The notes under the pieces are model-generated. The model had not been told where the DNA came from. It ran no database searches and was given only the letters and a program-made list of their open reading frames with translations. 64,000 nt of DNA, from NCBI RefSeq assembly GCF_003946605.1, contig NZ_RHOQ01000003.1, positions 186,001 through 250,000 of the forward strand. Reading direction: 5' to 3'. Shown one piece after another: positions 44,273 through 54,100 of the stretch (positions are counted from its first letter, which is position 1; each line of letters starts with the position of its first letter). The position numbers and the translations under genes were made by a program. This stretch comes from Companilactobacillus baiquanensis. GTDB taxonomy: Bacteria; Bacillota; Bacilli; Lactobacillales; Lactobacillaceae.

Positions 44273-45115
44273 ATGAAAACACGAAGAAGCGAACGTTTAA
44301 TTGACATGACACGTTATCTTTTAGAACGTCCACATACGCTTATTTCTTTAGCCTTTTTTGCTAAACGATTTGAATCAGCCAAGTCGTCGATCTCTGAAGA
44401 CTTAGGGATTTTGAGAAGAACTTTTATGATTCGAGGAATTGGAGTTTTGGAAACTTTACCTGGAGCTGGTGGAGGAGTTATTTTCACACCGGGGATTTCC
44501 AAAAAAGAAGCCACTGAATTTATTGAAGAAACTTCTAAAAGATTAGTTGAGCCCAGTCGTATTTTACCGGGTGGCTATCTATATTTAACTGATTTATTAG
44601 CTGAACCTGATTTATTGAGAACAATAGGGCGTATGATTGCTACTCAATATTCTCAAAGTTCAATTGATGTTGTCATGACTGTCGCTACTAAAGGTATTCC
44701 AATTGCTCAAAGTGTTGCCAGCTTTTTGAATATTCCTTTTGTTATTGTTAGACGTGATTCTAAAATAACGGAAGGTTCAACTATTAGTGTTAATTATGCT
44801 TCTGGTTCTTCAGATAGAATCGAGAAAATGGAATTATCAAAACGTAGTCTTGATGAAGGGTCGAGAGTTTTAGTTGTTGATGATTTTATGAAGGGTGGCG
44901 GTACTATTAATGGTATGCGCAGTCTTATTTCGGAATTTAATGCTATTTTTGTTGGAGCGACTGTTTTTGCAGAAAATATAAAAATGGATCAAGAACTTCG
45001 AGATAAAAATGTAACTTCAATTTTTAAAGTTGAAAATATTGATACAAATAACAAAATAATTAGGATCGATCCAGGGGATTACTTAACTAAAACCGATTTC
45101 AGTTATTTTGAGTAA
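44273..45115 (+). CDS. purR: Pur operon repressor PurR
   Basis: A 280-residue regulator of the Bacillus PurR type: N-terminal winged helix (RRSERLIDMTRYLLERPHTLI, SSISEDLGILR) and a C-terminal phosphoribosyltransferase-like domain with the PRPP loop RVLVVDDFMKGGGTINGM. Represses purine genes; PRPP relieves it. Followed by glmU and prs as in Bacillus; prs makes its effector PRPP. GAGGAG lies 7 bases before the ATG at 44273; the upstream TTG overlaps it. Confidence 0.96.
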   Translation: MKTRRSERLIDMTRYLLERPHTLISLAFFAKRFESAKSSISEDLGILRRTFMIRGIGVLETLPGAGGGVIFTPGISKKEATEFIEETSKRLVEPSRILPGGYLYLTDLLAEPDLLRTIGRMIATQYSQSSIDVVMTVATKGIPIAQSVASFLNIPFVIVRRDSKITEGSTISVNYASGSSDRIEKMELSKRSLDEGSRVLVVDDFMKGGGTINGMRSLISEFNAIFVGATVFAENIKMDQELRDKNVTSIFKVENIDTNNKIIRIDPGDYLTKTDFSYFE

Positions 45116-45189
45116 AACCTAATTGAGCATAATGGAATAATAATGCTATTATATATAAGGATATTTGAATGACTGAAAAGGAGTTTCCG

Positions 45190-46578
45190 ATGTCAAATCG
45201 TTATGTAATAATTCTTGCTGCCGGTAAAGGTACAAGAATGAAGTCTAAGCTTTATAAAGTTTTGCAACCAGTTGCCGGAAAAGCAATGGTCGATCATGTT
45301 TTGACGCAAGTTGAACAACTTAAGCCAGATATGATCGAAACCGTTATTGGTACTGGTGCTGAAAAAGTTGAAGATCTTTTAAAAGATCGTACTAAGTATG
45401 TTTTGCAAGAAGAACAATTAGGAACAGCTCATGCAGTTTTGCAAACTGAAAAAGATTTAGGTAATAAAAAAGGAATGACGTTAGTAGTTAGTGGTGATAC
45501 ACCATTATTTACAGCTGAAACTTTTGAAAACCTATTTAACTATCACGAAAAAGAAAATGCTGCAGTTACTGTTTTAACGGCTCACACTGATACACCATTT
45601 AGTTATGGAAGAATCGTTCGTGAAGCTGACGGCAGTGTTTCTAAAATCGTTGAAGAAAAAGATGCCACAGAATCAGAAAGAGAAATACAAGAAGTTAATA
45701 CTGGGATTTATTGCTTTGATAACGAATTATTATTTAAGAGCTTGCACGCTGTTAAAAATAATAATGCTCAAGGTGAATATTATTTACCAGATGTAGCCTC
45801 CATCCTCAAAGAACAAGGTAAAAAAGTTGTTGCTTACCAAATGAAAGACTTTAGCGAGTCGATTGGTGTTAATGACCGTATTGCTTTGTCCCAAGCTGAA
45901 AAGCTGATGCAAAAGAGGATCAATGAAGCACACATGCGTGATGGTGTAACTTTAGTTGATCCTGATAATACCTACATTGATTATGGTGTAGAAATTGGTA
46001 ATGACACAGTCGTTGAACCAAATGTAAAAATATTTGGTCAAACTAAAATCGGTTCAGATTGTTTGATCGGTTCAGGTTCTAGACTGGAAAATGCTACAAT
46101 TGAAGATAACGTTAAGATCATAAGTTCAACTGTTGAAAGTGCAACTATGCATGAAGGCAGTGACATAGGTCCTAATTCTCACTTACGTCCAAAAGCTGAA
46201 ATCGGAAAAGATGTTCATATTGGTAACTTTTGTGAAGTGAAGAACGCCGTGATCGGTGATCGTACTAAAGTTGGTCATCTAAGTTATGTTGGTGATGCAA
46301 CATTAGGAACTGATATTAACGTAGGTTGTGGTGTTGTCTTTGTTAACTATGATGGTGTTAAGAAATGGCACAGTAATATTGGCGACCATTCATTTATTGG
46401 AAGTAATTCTAATATTGTTGCTCCAGTAGAGATGGCCGATCATTCATTTATTGCTGCTGGCTCAACTATTACTAGTGATATTCCAAAGCATGCAATGGCA
46501 ATAGCAAGACAGCGTCAAACTAATAAAGAAGATTTTTGGAACAGATTACCACTATCAAATAGTGAAGAATGGAAATAA
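45190..46578 (+). CDS. glmU: Bifunctional UDP-GlcNAc pyrophosphorylase / glucosamine-1-phosphate acetyltransferase
   Basis: A 462-residue enzyme making UDP-GlcNAc for peptidoglycan. N-terminal nucleotidyltransferase ([20 protein letters not shown], residues 5-24) and C-terminal left-handed beta-helix of hexapeptide repeats from about residue 250 ([34 protein letters not shown]). AAGGAG sits 7 bases before ATG 45190; the ATG at 45169 has no ribosome site. Confidence 0.97.
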   Translation: MSNRYVIILAAGKGTRMKSKLYKVLQPVAGKAMVDHVLTQVEQLKPDMIETVIGTGAEKVEDLLKDRTKYVLQEEQLGTAHAVLQTEKDLGNKKGMTLVVSGDTPLFTAETFENLFNYHEKENAAVTVLTAHTDTPFSYGRIVREADGSVSKIVEEKDATESEREIQEVNTGIYCFDNELLFKSLHAVKNNNAQGEYYLPDVASILKEQGKKVVAYQMKDFSESIGVNDRIALSQAEKLMQKRINEAHMRDGVTLVDPDNTYIDYGVEIGNDTVVEPNVKIFGQTKIGSDCLIGSGSRLENATIEDNVKIISSTVESATMHEGSDIGPNSHLRPKAEIGKDVHIGNFCEVKNAVIGDRTKVGHLSYVGDATLGTDINVGCGVVFVNYDGVKKWHSNIGDHSFIGSNSNIVAPVEMADHSFIAAGSTITSDIPKHAMAIARQRQTNKEDFWNRLPLSNSEEWK

Positions 46579-46591
46579 GGGTGGAAGATTA

Positions 46592-47566
46592 ATGTCATAT
46601 CAAATGAGTGATAGACCGATTAAAATTTTTGCATTGAATTCAAATAAACCGCTAGCAGAAAAAATTGCCGAGGAAGTAGGACTTCCTTTAGGTAAATCAT
46701 CAGTTACACGTTTTAGTGATGGTGAAATTCAAATTAACATTGAAGAAAGTATTCGTGGTGCCGAAGTATTCTTAGTTCAATCTACTTCAGCTCCAGTAAA
46801 TGATAATTTGATGGAATTACTGATCATGATCGATGCTTTGAAGCGTGCTTCAGCTCATGTTATCAATGTTGTTATTCCATATTATGGTTATGCAAGACAA
46901 GATAGAAAGTCTCGTTCACGTGAACCTATTACTGCTAAATTAGTAGCTAATATGTTGCAACGTGCCGGTGCTACAAGAGTTTTAGCACTTGATCTTCATG
47001 CTGCACAAATTCAAGGATTCTTTGATATTCCAGTTGATCATCTGATGGGTGCTCCTTTGTTGGCTGATTATTTCTTATCAAATCATCTTGAAGAAGATGC
47101 CGTAGTTGTATCACCTGACCACGGTGGTGTTACACGTGCTAGAAAACTTGCTGAATTTTTAAAGACACCAATTGCTATTATTGATAAAAGAAGACCTCGT
47201 GCCAATGTTGCTGAAGTTATGAATATTATTGGTAATGTTAAAGGCAAACGTGCCATTATTATCGACGATATGATCGATACTGCCGGTACAATTTCTCTAG
47301 CATCACAAGCTTTAATTGACGCTGGTGCTACTGAAGTTTATGCATGTTGTACACATCCGATCCTTTCAGGTCCAGCTATTGAAAGAATTGAAGCTTCACC
47401 AATCAAACAATTGATCGTTACAGATTCAATTAATCTACCAAAAGAAAAAATAATCGATAAAATGGTACAAGTTTCAGTTGGACCATTGATCGGTGATGCA
47501 ATTCGTCGTATTCACGAAAATGAACCAGTTAGTCCATTATTTGATACACGTTTCAAACGTAACTAA
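46592..47566 (+). CDS. prs: Ribose-phosphate pyrophosphokinase
   Basis: A 324-residue PRPP synthase: [45 protein letters not shown] and the PRPP-binding [15 protein letters not shown] are present. Supplies PRPP for nucleotides and for PurR control. Starts 13 bases after glmU (GGGTGGA ribosome site; ATG 46592), and ends at a strong terminator. Confidence 0.97.
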   Translation: MSYQMSDRPIKIFALNSNKPLAEKIAEEVGLPLGKSSVTRFSDGEIQINIEESIRGAEVFLVQSTSAPVNDNLMELLIMIDALKRASAHVINVVIPYYGYARQDRKSRSREPITAKLVANMLQRAGATRVLALDLHAAQIQGFFDIPVDHLMGAPLLADYFLSNHLEEDAVVVSPDHGGVTRARKLAEFLKTPIAIIDKRRPRANVAEVMNIIGNVKGKRAIIIDDMIDTAGTISLASQALIDAGATEVYACCTHPILSGPAIERIEASPIKQLIVTDSINLPKEKIIDKMVQVSVGPLIGDAIRRIHENEPVSPLFDTRFKRN

Positions 47567-47596
47567 AAAAAGAACGGATAAATTCCGTTCTTTTTT
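47565..47596 (+). terminator. Terminator after prs
   Basis: AAAAAAGAACGGA, loop TAAA, TTCCGTTCTTTTTT. Confidence 0.9.
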
Positions 47597-47625
47597 GATA
47601 AATAAAAATAAGTGAGGGAAAATGT

Positions 47626-48972
47626 ATGGAAGAAGTTAATACTTATATTGATGATTTAAAAAATACTATCGAACAAAGAGATCCAGATCAAACTGAATTT
47701 AAAGAAGCTGCTTTTGAAGTTTTGGATGATCTTAAGCCAGTTTTAAAACGTCATCCTGAATATATTAAAAGAAATATTTTAGGTTCTTTGATCGAACCAG
47801 AGCGAATCTTTCAATTTAGAATTCCCTGGATGGCTGATGATGGTACTTTTAAAATAAATCGTGGTTTTCGTGTTCAATACAATTCGGCGATCGGACCTTA
47901 TAAAGGTGGTTTAAGATTACATCCCAGTGTTAATTTAAGTATTGTAAAATTCTTAGGCTTTGAACAAATTTTTAAAAATAGTTTAACTGGACTTCCAATT
48001 GGCGGTGGCAAAGGTGGTAGTGACTTTGATCCCAAAGGGAAATCTGATGCTGAAGTTATGCGTTTTTGCCAAAGCTTTATGACAGAATTACAAAAACACA
48101 TTGGACCAGATCTTGATGTTCCAGCTGGTGATATTGGTGTTGGCGGTCGTGAAATCGGCTTTCTTTATGGTCAATACAAGCGACTAAATGGATCGAAACC
48201 AGGGATATTAACTGGTAAAGGCTTGACTTACGGAGGTAGTTTAGCCAGAACCGAAGCGACTGGATTTGGGTTGATATATTATCTTAATGCTTTGTTAGAA
48301 GATCATAATGATCATTTATCAGGTAAGAGGATCAAAATCTCTGGTTCAGGAAATGTGGCAATTTATGCTTTACAACGCGCAACTGATTTTGGGGCTAAAG
48401 TTGTTACAATGTCAGATTCTGATGGATGTATTTATGATCCAAACGGAATCGACCTCAATGTCATTAAACAAATTAAAGAAGTAGAACGCGGACGTATTAG
48501 TGAATATGTAAAACGTGTAGAAACAGCAACTTATTCAATGGATTCAGTTTGGGATCTAGATGTTGATTACGATATTGCACTACCTTGCGCAACTCAAAAT
48601 GAGATTAATGAAAAACAAGCTGAATTGATGAATGTAAATGGCGTTAAATATGTTGCTGAAGGTGCTAATATGCCTAGTACACCAGAAGCAATCATTGCGT
48701 ATAAGAAGAGTAATATTATCTATGTTCCAGGTAAGGCTTCTAATGCCGGTGGTGTCGCTGTTTCGGCCTTAGAAATGAGTCAAAATAGTGAACGTCTATC
48801 GTGGAGCTTTGAAGAAGTAGACAATCAATTAAAAAATATCATGGAAGATATTTATGTTAAATCTTCTAAAGCAGCTAAAGATTATGATTTAGGTGATGAC
48901 TATCAAGCTGGAGCTAATATTGCCGGTTTTGAAAAAGTTGCCCAGGCAATGTACCAACAAGGATTAGTTTAA
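47626..48972 (+). CDS. gdhA: NADP-specific glutamate dehydrogenase
   Basis: A 448-residue enzyme that interconverts 2-oxoglutarate, ammonium and glutamate. FQFRIPWMADDGTFKINRGFR, GGLRLHPSVNLSI, LPIGGGKGGSDFDPKGKSD (catalytic Lys) and the nucleotide-binding ISGSGNVAIYAL are typical of the hexameric bacterial GdhA. Own GTGAGGG ribosome site; single-gene unit. In lactobacilli the enzyme feeds 2-oxoglutarate to transamination and flavour pathways. Confidence 0.95.
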   Translation: MEEVNTYIDDLKNTIEQRDPDQTEFKEAAFEVLDDLKPVLKRHPEYIKRNILGSLIEPERIFQFRIPWMADDGTFKINRGFRVQYNSAIGPYKGGLRLHPSVNLSIVKFLGFEQIFKNSLTGLPIGGGKGGSDFDPKGKSDAEVMRFCQSFMTELQKHIGPDLDVPAGDIGVGGREIGFLYGQYKRLNGSKPGILTGKGLTYGGSLARTEATGFGLIYYLNALLEDHNDHLSGKRIKISGSGNVAIYALQRATDFGAKVVTMSDSDGCIYDPNGIDLNVIKQIKEVERGRISEYVKRVETATYSMDSVWDLDVDYDIALPCATQNEINEKQAELMNVNGVKYVAEGANMPSTPEAIIAYKKSNIIYVPGKASNAGGVAVSALEMSQNSERLSWSFEEVDNQLKNIMEDIYVKSSKAAKDYDLGDDYQAGANIAGFEKVAQAMYQQGLV

Positions 48973-48976
48973 AAAA

Positions 48977-49050
48977 GAGCGTGCCATAAGGCGGTCAGAG
49001 ACTGAGCATATTCGTAGATAAGTTGAGGTCTCTGCCTTATGGCACGCGTT
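48977..49050. repeat. Dispersed palindrome family B, copy 2
   Basis: Inverted copy of the element at 9679-9751: GAGCGTGCCATAAGGC at one end and GCCTTATGGCACGCGT at the other, with GACTGAGCATATTCGTAGATAA inside shortened here to its core ATATTCGTAGATAA. It differs from copy 1 at few positions. Between the ends of gdhA and mscL. Confidence 0.85.
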
Positions 49051-49063
49051 TCAATTTTAAAAA

Positions 49064-49105
49064 AATAGGTCCAGTAATCTAAAAAATCAGATTACTGGAC
49101 CTATT
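49064..49105. repeat. Dispersed palindrome family A, copy 4
   Basis: AATAGGTCCAGTAATCT, loop AAAAAATC, then a perfect 17-bp complement. It lies 14 bases after a family B element and 4 bases before the mscL stop, and is a strong bidirectional terminator. Confidence 0.85.
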
Positions 49106-49109
49106 TATT

Positions 49110-49517
49110 TTAATATCTTCGATTATGGTCATTTTGTTGTTGATATCTTAATAAATCACGGATCTGTTGCAAGTATTCTAGTTGAGGATCTGTTTCTTCA
49201 ACATTTTCGTCAAATTTACTTCTAGAGCCATCGCGACGCATTTTGTTCATAAGTTTAACGATCATAAAGATGACAAACATAATGATCAAAAAGTTGATGA
49301 TGGCATTAATGAAATCACCAATTAGAAAAGTTGCACCTAAAACTTGGAATTTCATATCAGTTAAATCAATTTGACCAATAAATAGACCGATCAATGGGTT
49401 AAGAATATAGGTAGTCAACGCTGATACTAAACTATTGAAAGCAGCACCAACGATAACACCAACAGCAAGGTCAACAACACTACCACGAGAAATGAATTCT
49501 TGAAATTCCTTAAACAT
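49110..49517 (-). CDS. mscL: Large-conductance mechanosensitive channel
   Basis: A 135-residue channel subunit that opens under membrane tension to release solutes after osmotic downshift. FKEFQEFISRGSVVDLAVGVIVGAAF (N-terminal amphipathic helix and pore helix with GxxxG-type packing) and the second helix at about 70-95 are characteristic. Pentameric in the membrane. Confidence 0.95.
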   Translation of the reverse strand: MFKEFQEFISRGSVVDLAVGVIVGAAFNSLVSALTTYILNPLIGLFIGQIDLTDMKFQVLGATFLIGDFINAIINFLIIMFVIFMIVKLMNKMRRDGSRSKFDENVEETDPQLEYLQQIRDLLRYQQQNDHNRRY

Positions 49518-49617
49518 GTCGCGTAATCTCCTTCATTGTTGAATAAGTACAACAACAACTTTACTATATTTTGAGGTTTTTAAAAGGGGATGTAATGATA
49601 TTTTTATTTAAATGTAT

Positions 49618-51321
49618 TTAATCGGTAATCTTTGCGATATGTTCTTTGTATGCTTTTTTAACATCTTTTAATTCGGTTAATGCCAATTTTTGATCAACTT
49701 CATCAGTCATAGCTTTTTTAGTCTCGTCATCCCAATGATAAAAGTTACTCATATATTCGATCACTGGAGCTTGGATTTCTTTTTCGTGATTTATTGCAAA
49801 AAGCATTTGACTGCTTCGACGTAATAAATAATCGATTGGATGTTCGACCATTTCTGATTTTAGTCCATATTGCAACATCGCCCAGTCAATTCTAGGCAAA
49901 TTGTCTTTTTTATTTTCAACAGGCAGTAAGTTATATACTTCTTCAACATTAGAGCCGTATCTTTGAACTAATTTTTCGGCATCTTCGCGGTCTAAATCGT
50001 AATTGATAACACCTTCTTGTGCCATATTGTCATAATATGACAACCAGCCTTCGTCACCGCCAACATCACCGCCGGATAAAGTGAGATTCTTAGTTTGTTC
50101 AGGTCTATATTCATAATCGCCTTCTTGAGCTAGTTGATTAGCTACTAAGTTAACGATTTTTTCAGCCATTTTACGGTAACCAGTTAATTTTCCACCTGCA
50201 ATTGAAAGTAGACCGGAGTTTGATTGGAAAATTTCATCTTTTCGAGAAATTTCAGATGGAGATTTTCCTTCTTCTTGAATCAAAGGACGAACTCCCGACC
50301 AGCCAGATTCAACATCTTCTGGTGTGAGTGTTTGTGGGAGATCAAACATTTGATTGGCAGCGGCTAAAATATAAGTTACATCTTTGACTGTGATACTTGG
50401 TTCTTTAGGATCGTCATTCCAAGTTGTATCAGTTGTACCAATATAAGTTTTACCTTCACGAGGGATGGCAAACATCATTCTATTGTCATGGAATGGTGTG
50501 TCAAAATAAATTGAGTTAGAAATAGGGAATTTTTCATGATCGAGCACTAGATGGACACCCTTAGTTAAATGAAGATGTTTACCTACGTTAGAACCATCCA
50601 TTTCTCTTATTTCGTCGACCCATGGTCCACAGGAGTTAACAACTTTCTTAGCGAATATCTCACCAGTAGTTCCGGATATTAGATCTTTAAAAATAACACC
50701 ACAAACTTTCTTTTGGCTATCATAAAGTAATCCAGTTACTTTAGTATAATTTGCAATTAAAGATCCTTCTTCGTTGGCTTTTTTAATGACTTCAAGAGTT
50801 AAACGGGCATCGTCTGTTCGATATTCCACGTAGACACCAGAACCCTTTAAATTCTCGCCTTTGATGAATGGTTCTCTTTGGAGCGTTTTTTTAGGGTCAA
50901 GCATATATTTACGTTCGGATGATTTAACTTGTGCTAAACGATCGTAAACATCTAATCCGATCGAAGTAGTAAACGGTCCAAATGTTCCGCCATAATAAAA
51001 GGGGAGCATCATTTTTAGTGGAGTTGTAATTTGTGGAGCATTATTATAAACAATTGCACGTTCGCTACCGACTTCATGAACTTCATTGATGGCAGCTTGT
51101 TTCAAATAACGTAGACCTCCGTGAACTAACTTGGTCGAGCGACTGGAGGTACCAGAAGCAAAATCACGCATTTCTAATAGTCCGGTACTAAGCCCGCGAG
51201 TTTGAGCATCTAAGGCTATCCCGCTACCAGTAATACCACCGCCGATTACTAATAAATCGAGTTCTTGATCTTGCATTGATTTCAAATTATCGATTCTAGT
51301 CGTGTTTGAAAATTCCTTCAT
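49618..51321 (-). CDS. glpD: Glycerol-3-phosphate dehydrogenase/oxidase (FAD)
   Basis: A 567-residue flavoprotein oxidising glycerol-3-phosphate to dihydroxyacetone phosphate. LLVIGGGITGSGIALDAQTRG is the FAD-binding loop, and GTSSRSTKLVHGGLRYL the family signature. Without the roughly 50-residue insertion of streptococcal GlpO, so it is closer to GlpD by length. Whether electrons go to oxygen or quinone cannot be told. A cre-like site lies 55 bases upstream. Confidence 0.93.
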   Translation of the reverse strand: MKEFSNTTRIDNLKSMQDQELDLLVIGGGITGSGIALDAQTRGLSTGLLEMRDFASGTSSRSTKLVHGGLRYLKQAAINEVHEVGSERAIVYNNAPQITTPLKMMLPFYYGGTFGPFTTSIGLDVYDRLAQVKSSERKYMLDPKKTLQREPFIKGENLKGSGVYVEYRTDDARLTLEVIKKANEEGSLIANYTKVTGLLYDSQKKVCGVIFKDLISGTTGEIFAKKVVNSCGPWVDEIREMDGSNVGKHLHLTKGVHLVLDHEKFPISNSIYFDTPFHDNRMMFAIPREGKTYIGTTDTTWNDDPKEPSITVKDVTYILAAANQMFDLPQTLTPEDVESGWSGVRPLIQEEGKSPSEISRKDEIFQSNSGLLSIAGGKLTGYRKMAEKIVNLVANQLAQEGDYEYRPEQTKNLTLSGGDVGGDEGWLSYYDNMAQEGVINYDLDREDAEKLVQRYGSNVEEVYNLLPVENKKDNLPRIDWAMLQYGLKSEMVEHPIDYLLRRSSQMLFAINHEKEIQAPVIEYMSNFYHWDDETKKAMTDEVDQKLALTELKDVKKAYKEHIAKITD

Positions 51322-51375
51322 AAAAAAGCTCCTCCTTAAAAATTATAATTATATTCTATTAAAATAAGCCAAAAG

Positions 51376-51390
51376 TTGAAAGCGTTTGAA
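51376..51390. promoter_or_regulatory. Possible cre site upstream of glpD
   Basis: TTGAAAGCGTTTGAA matches the cre consensus at 13 of 15 positions. Position before glpD (minus strand) fits catabolite repression of glycerol use. Confidence 0.5.
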
Positions 51391-51403
51391 ACTGAAATTG
51401 AAA

Positions 51404-52738
51404 TTAAACGATCATATCGTTGTGGATATGGCTTTGGAACGCATCGTAAAATCCACTGAAGATATCGTTTGAATGTTCAACAATCATTGTTTTAGGGAAA
51501 TAAAAACGTTCATCGCCGGTTATTTTACCGGTTAAGGCATTTACCAAACGGCTAATAGTAGAAAGTTCGATCAGTGAGCCGTCGTCTTGCATGATTTCGA
51601 TTTGGGTTTTACGTTTATTTTGACGCGGGTTATAAATATCGTAAGGTAAATCGAAACTGGTGTTTATAGCCGTATAATAATTCTTATCAAATCCGGTATT
51701 TTCAACCAATTCAGCTAATTCTGGTAATTTAGCTTTAGTTTCATGATTGTATTGTGCTGACTTGAAAGGTTTTCTACTCAAAAAACGATATGCTAAGTCT
51801 TTGAGTATTTCATCAGGATAGCTTTGCCAAAGGGTAAAGTAAGTATTCAAAATTCCATCGTCAAGTGACAAATAATCGTCGATACTAACATTTTCCGTAA
51901 AGAAGGGTACTAATAAACTTGGCATTTCAAAGCCATTCATTTGATTATGTTTATATAGATCTTTAGCGCGTTGCAATAATTTGGTTAGAACTACTTCCAT
52001 ACCTCTAGAGACTGGATGGAAATAAATTTGCTGATACATTTGGAAGCGGCAGAGAACGTAGTCTTCAACCGCATGCATACCGTCATTGTCAAAGGCGATA
52101 CCTTTATCATAAGGACGCATAACACGAAGGATCCTTGTTAGATCAAACATCCCATACTTAGTACCAGTAAAGTAGGCGTCACGTAATAAATAGTCCATCC
52201 TGTCAGCATCAATTTGACTTGAGATCATTTGAACTACTTGCGGATTAGGGTAAGTATGATCAATAACGCTAGCTACTTTTTCGGGGAAGTCATCTGAAAC
52301 TTGTCTTAGGACGTGATTGATTTCAGTTTCCTTTGAAGTGATTATTTTTTGCGTCCACATTTCATGATCGGTATTAAAAATATGCTCAAAAGTGTGGGAA
52401 TAAGGTCCATGACCTAAATCATGCAGTAACGCTGCACATAGTGCCACGATACGTTCATCATCATTCCAAAGACCATCTCCAGGTTCTTTAGTAGGATAGT
52501 TTCTTTGAAAATTATCACAGATCTGGCGAGTTATTTCGTATACCCCCATGCAATGTGTGAAACGAGAATGTTCCGCCCCTTGAAAGGTAAACGATGATGT
52601 TCCTAACTGTTTAATTCGACGTAATCTTTGAAACTCTTTAGTGTTGATCAAATCTAAAATAACTTTATGCTGGACATGAATGTAGTTATGAATCGGGTCG
52701 CGAAAGACCTTTTCCCTTGGTAGCATTTGAATTTTCAT
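51404..52738 (-). CDS. HD-domain phosphohydrolase (YwfO-like)
   Basis: A 444-residue HD superfamily protein resembling dNTP triphosphohydrolases. RDPIHNYIHV, EFQRLRRIKQLG, AEHSRFTHCMGVYEI and LLHDLGHGPYSHTFEH supply the metal-binding His/Asp set. Bacillus YwfO and Enterococcus EF1143 (a dNTPase) belong here. The start overlaps the stop of the upstream ligase gene by 4 bases, so translation is coupled. Confidence 0.88.
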   Translation of the reverse strand: MKIQMLPREKVFRDPIHNYIHVQHKVILDLINTKEFQRLRRIKQLGTSSFTFQGAEHSRFTHCMGVYEITRQICDNFQRNYPTKEPGDGLWNDDERIVALCAALLHDLGHGPYSHTFEHIFNTDHEMWTQKIITSKETEINHVLRQVSDDFPEKVASVIDHTYPNPQVVQMISSQIDADRMDYLLRDAYFTGTKYGMFDLTRILRVMRPYDKGIAFDNDGMHAVEDYVLCRFQMYQQIYFHPVSRGMEVVLTKLLQRAKDLYKHNQMNGFEMPSLLVPFFTENVSIDDYLSLDDGILNTYFTLWQSYPDEILKDLAYRFLSRKPFKSAQYNHETKAKLPELAELVENTGFDKNYYTAINTSFDLPYDIYNPRQNKRKTQIEIMQDDGSLIELSTISRLVNALTGKITGDERFYFPKTMIVEHSNDIFSGFYDAFQSHIHNDMIV

Positions 52739-53562
52739 TCACTTACCTCCGCTAACTTATCGTTTTTGTAAATTAAATCTTCCATGGTTTGTTGATAGGC
52801 ATCAAGATATGGAGCTGACTTTTGAATTATATTGAATTGTTTTTTGTCGACAGTATATTTTTCTTCAATAGTTTTCAGAATACGTAACTTGGCATCTTCA
52901 ATTGTTAGTTCTTGGTTTAATAAGGTATCTAGATTTTCCATACAATGGATATCGATTTTTGGAAAGCCGATTTTCTTATTAACCGGATAATCGCTTATTT
53001 CATAAAAATCTTTCATTAGCTGGGAACGTTTCTTTTGATCGCCGTTAATACTGATGTAGGCCATAATTGCTACACCATCACCTGAACGACGTTGAGAGAT
53101 CCCGGCAATTTTTTTACCGTCTATACTTAAATCATATGTACCAGGGCAGTACGAATGTTCGATCGTACCAGTAGCAATATCTTTTGAAAAAGTCTTTTGC
53201 ATTATTTGATGCATTTCTTCATAAGCTTGATCGATTGTGATATTGTTTTTATCAGGTAAAAATAACGTGAAATTTAGAATCCCATCGTCAGTTACGACAC
53301 CAAGGCCCCCTGAATTACGTACATAGTAAATATAATTTTTTTCGGCTAAGCTGTTAAGTCCACCTGGAAGGTTGCTTAATCGCTGATCTTGTAATCCTAG
53401 AATTACGGTTTTGGGTGTTGTCCAAAAATGAGCGACAGGTATTTTGCTTTCGGAAACGAATCGCAAAATAGCCCCAGTATCCGCAAAAGGATTGAGCATT
53501 TCTTCATCTTTTTTGATTTGTTGGTCGTATAATAAAATTGTATTGTTCATTGACTGGATCAC
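52735..53562 (-). CDS. lipL: Octanoyl/lipoyl transferase, LipL-like
   Basis: A 275-residue protein of the biotin/lipoate protein ligase fold. NSGGLGVVTDDGILNFTLFL takes the place of the RRxxGGGAVxH segment, and SYCPGTYDLSIDGKKIAG holds the Cys and Lys used by LipL (amidotransfer of octanoyl or lipoyl groups from GcvH to E2 subunits). Pairing with the YwfO-like gene also occurs in Bacillus (ywfL and ywfO region). Start either the GTG at 53562 or the ATG at 53550; neither has a strong ribosome site. Confidence 0.8.
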   Translation of the reverse strand: MIQSMNNTILLYDQQIKKDEEMLNPFADTGAILRFVSESKIPVAHFWTTPKTVILGLQDQRLSNLPGGLNSLAEKNYIYYVRNSGGLGVVTDDGILNFTLFLPDKNNITIDQAYEEMHQIMQKTFSKDIATGTIEHSYCPGTYDLSIDGKKIAGISQRRSGDGVAIMAYISINGDQKKRSQLMKDFYEISDYPVNKKIGFPKIDIHCMENLDTLLNQELTIEDAKLRILKTIEEKYTVDKKQFNIIQKSAPYLDAYQQTMEDLIYKNDKLAEVSE

Positions 53563-53614
53563 TTCTTCTAAATATAATTGTTATTTTAATTTTATCATGT
53601 AGAGGCGCTATATA

Positions 53615-54055
53615 TTGGAAAATAATAGTTTAGATGTAAATGTAGAGTTAAATATGGAAATATCCCAAGCTGGAGAATTAACTCATACAAAAATTTTTGA
53701 GCCTGGGATGCTGACACGAGTGGGAAATTCAACTTATTTGCGATTCAATGAAAAACTCGATAATGACGAGCAGGCTAAAATTTTATTGAAGATCGCCGAT
53801 AATGGTGAAATTCATTTAAAGCGTGTGGCAGAAAGTACCAATTTAGCTTCATTACTGTATTTTACAAACCAAGATCATAATAGCGGACACATAGAAACTG
53901 AATATGGAATTATGCCATTACAGACTTTTACGAGAGATTCTCAAGTAGAAATTCTTGATAGACCGCTTTCAGGAAAAATAAATATTGATTATGACTTGAT
54001 TTACGATAATAATATAGTAGGAAATTATAAGTTTAGATTGATTTTTAAGGCGTAG
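53615..54055 (+). CDS. DUF1934 (YwiB-like) protein
   Basis: A 146-residue small beta-barrel (calycin-like) protein of the DUF1934 family: GNSTYLRFNEKL, HLKRVAESTNLASLLYF and MPLQTFTRDSQVEI fit it. Start TTG 53615 with AGAGG 9 bases upstream; no ATG is available. Usually beside argS or rpoE in Firmicutes; function unknown. Confidence 0.85.
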   Translation: MENNSLDVNVELNMEISQAGELTHTKIFEPGMLTRVGNSTYLRFNEKLDNDEQAKILLKIADNGEIHLKRVAESTNLASLLYFTNQDHNSGHIETEYGIMPLQTFTRDSQVEILDRPLSGKINIDYDLIYDNNIVGNYKFRLIFKA

Positions 54056-54100
54056 CTAGATATGATTATTAGTAAGACGCTGCGAAAGGACGTGTACCGT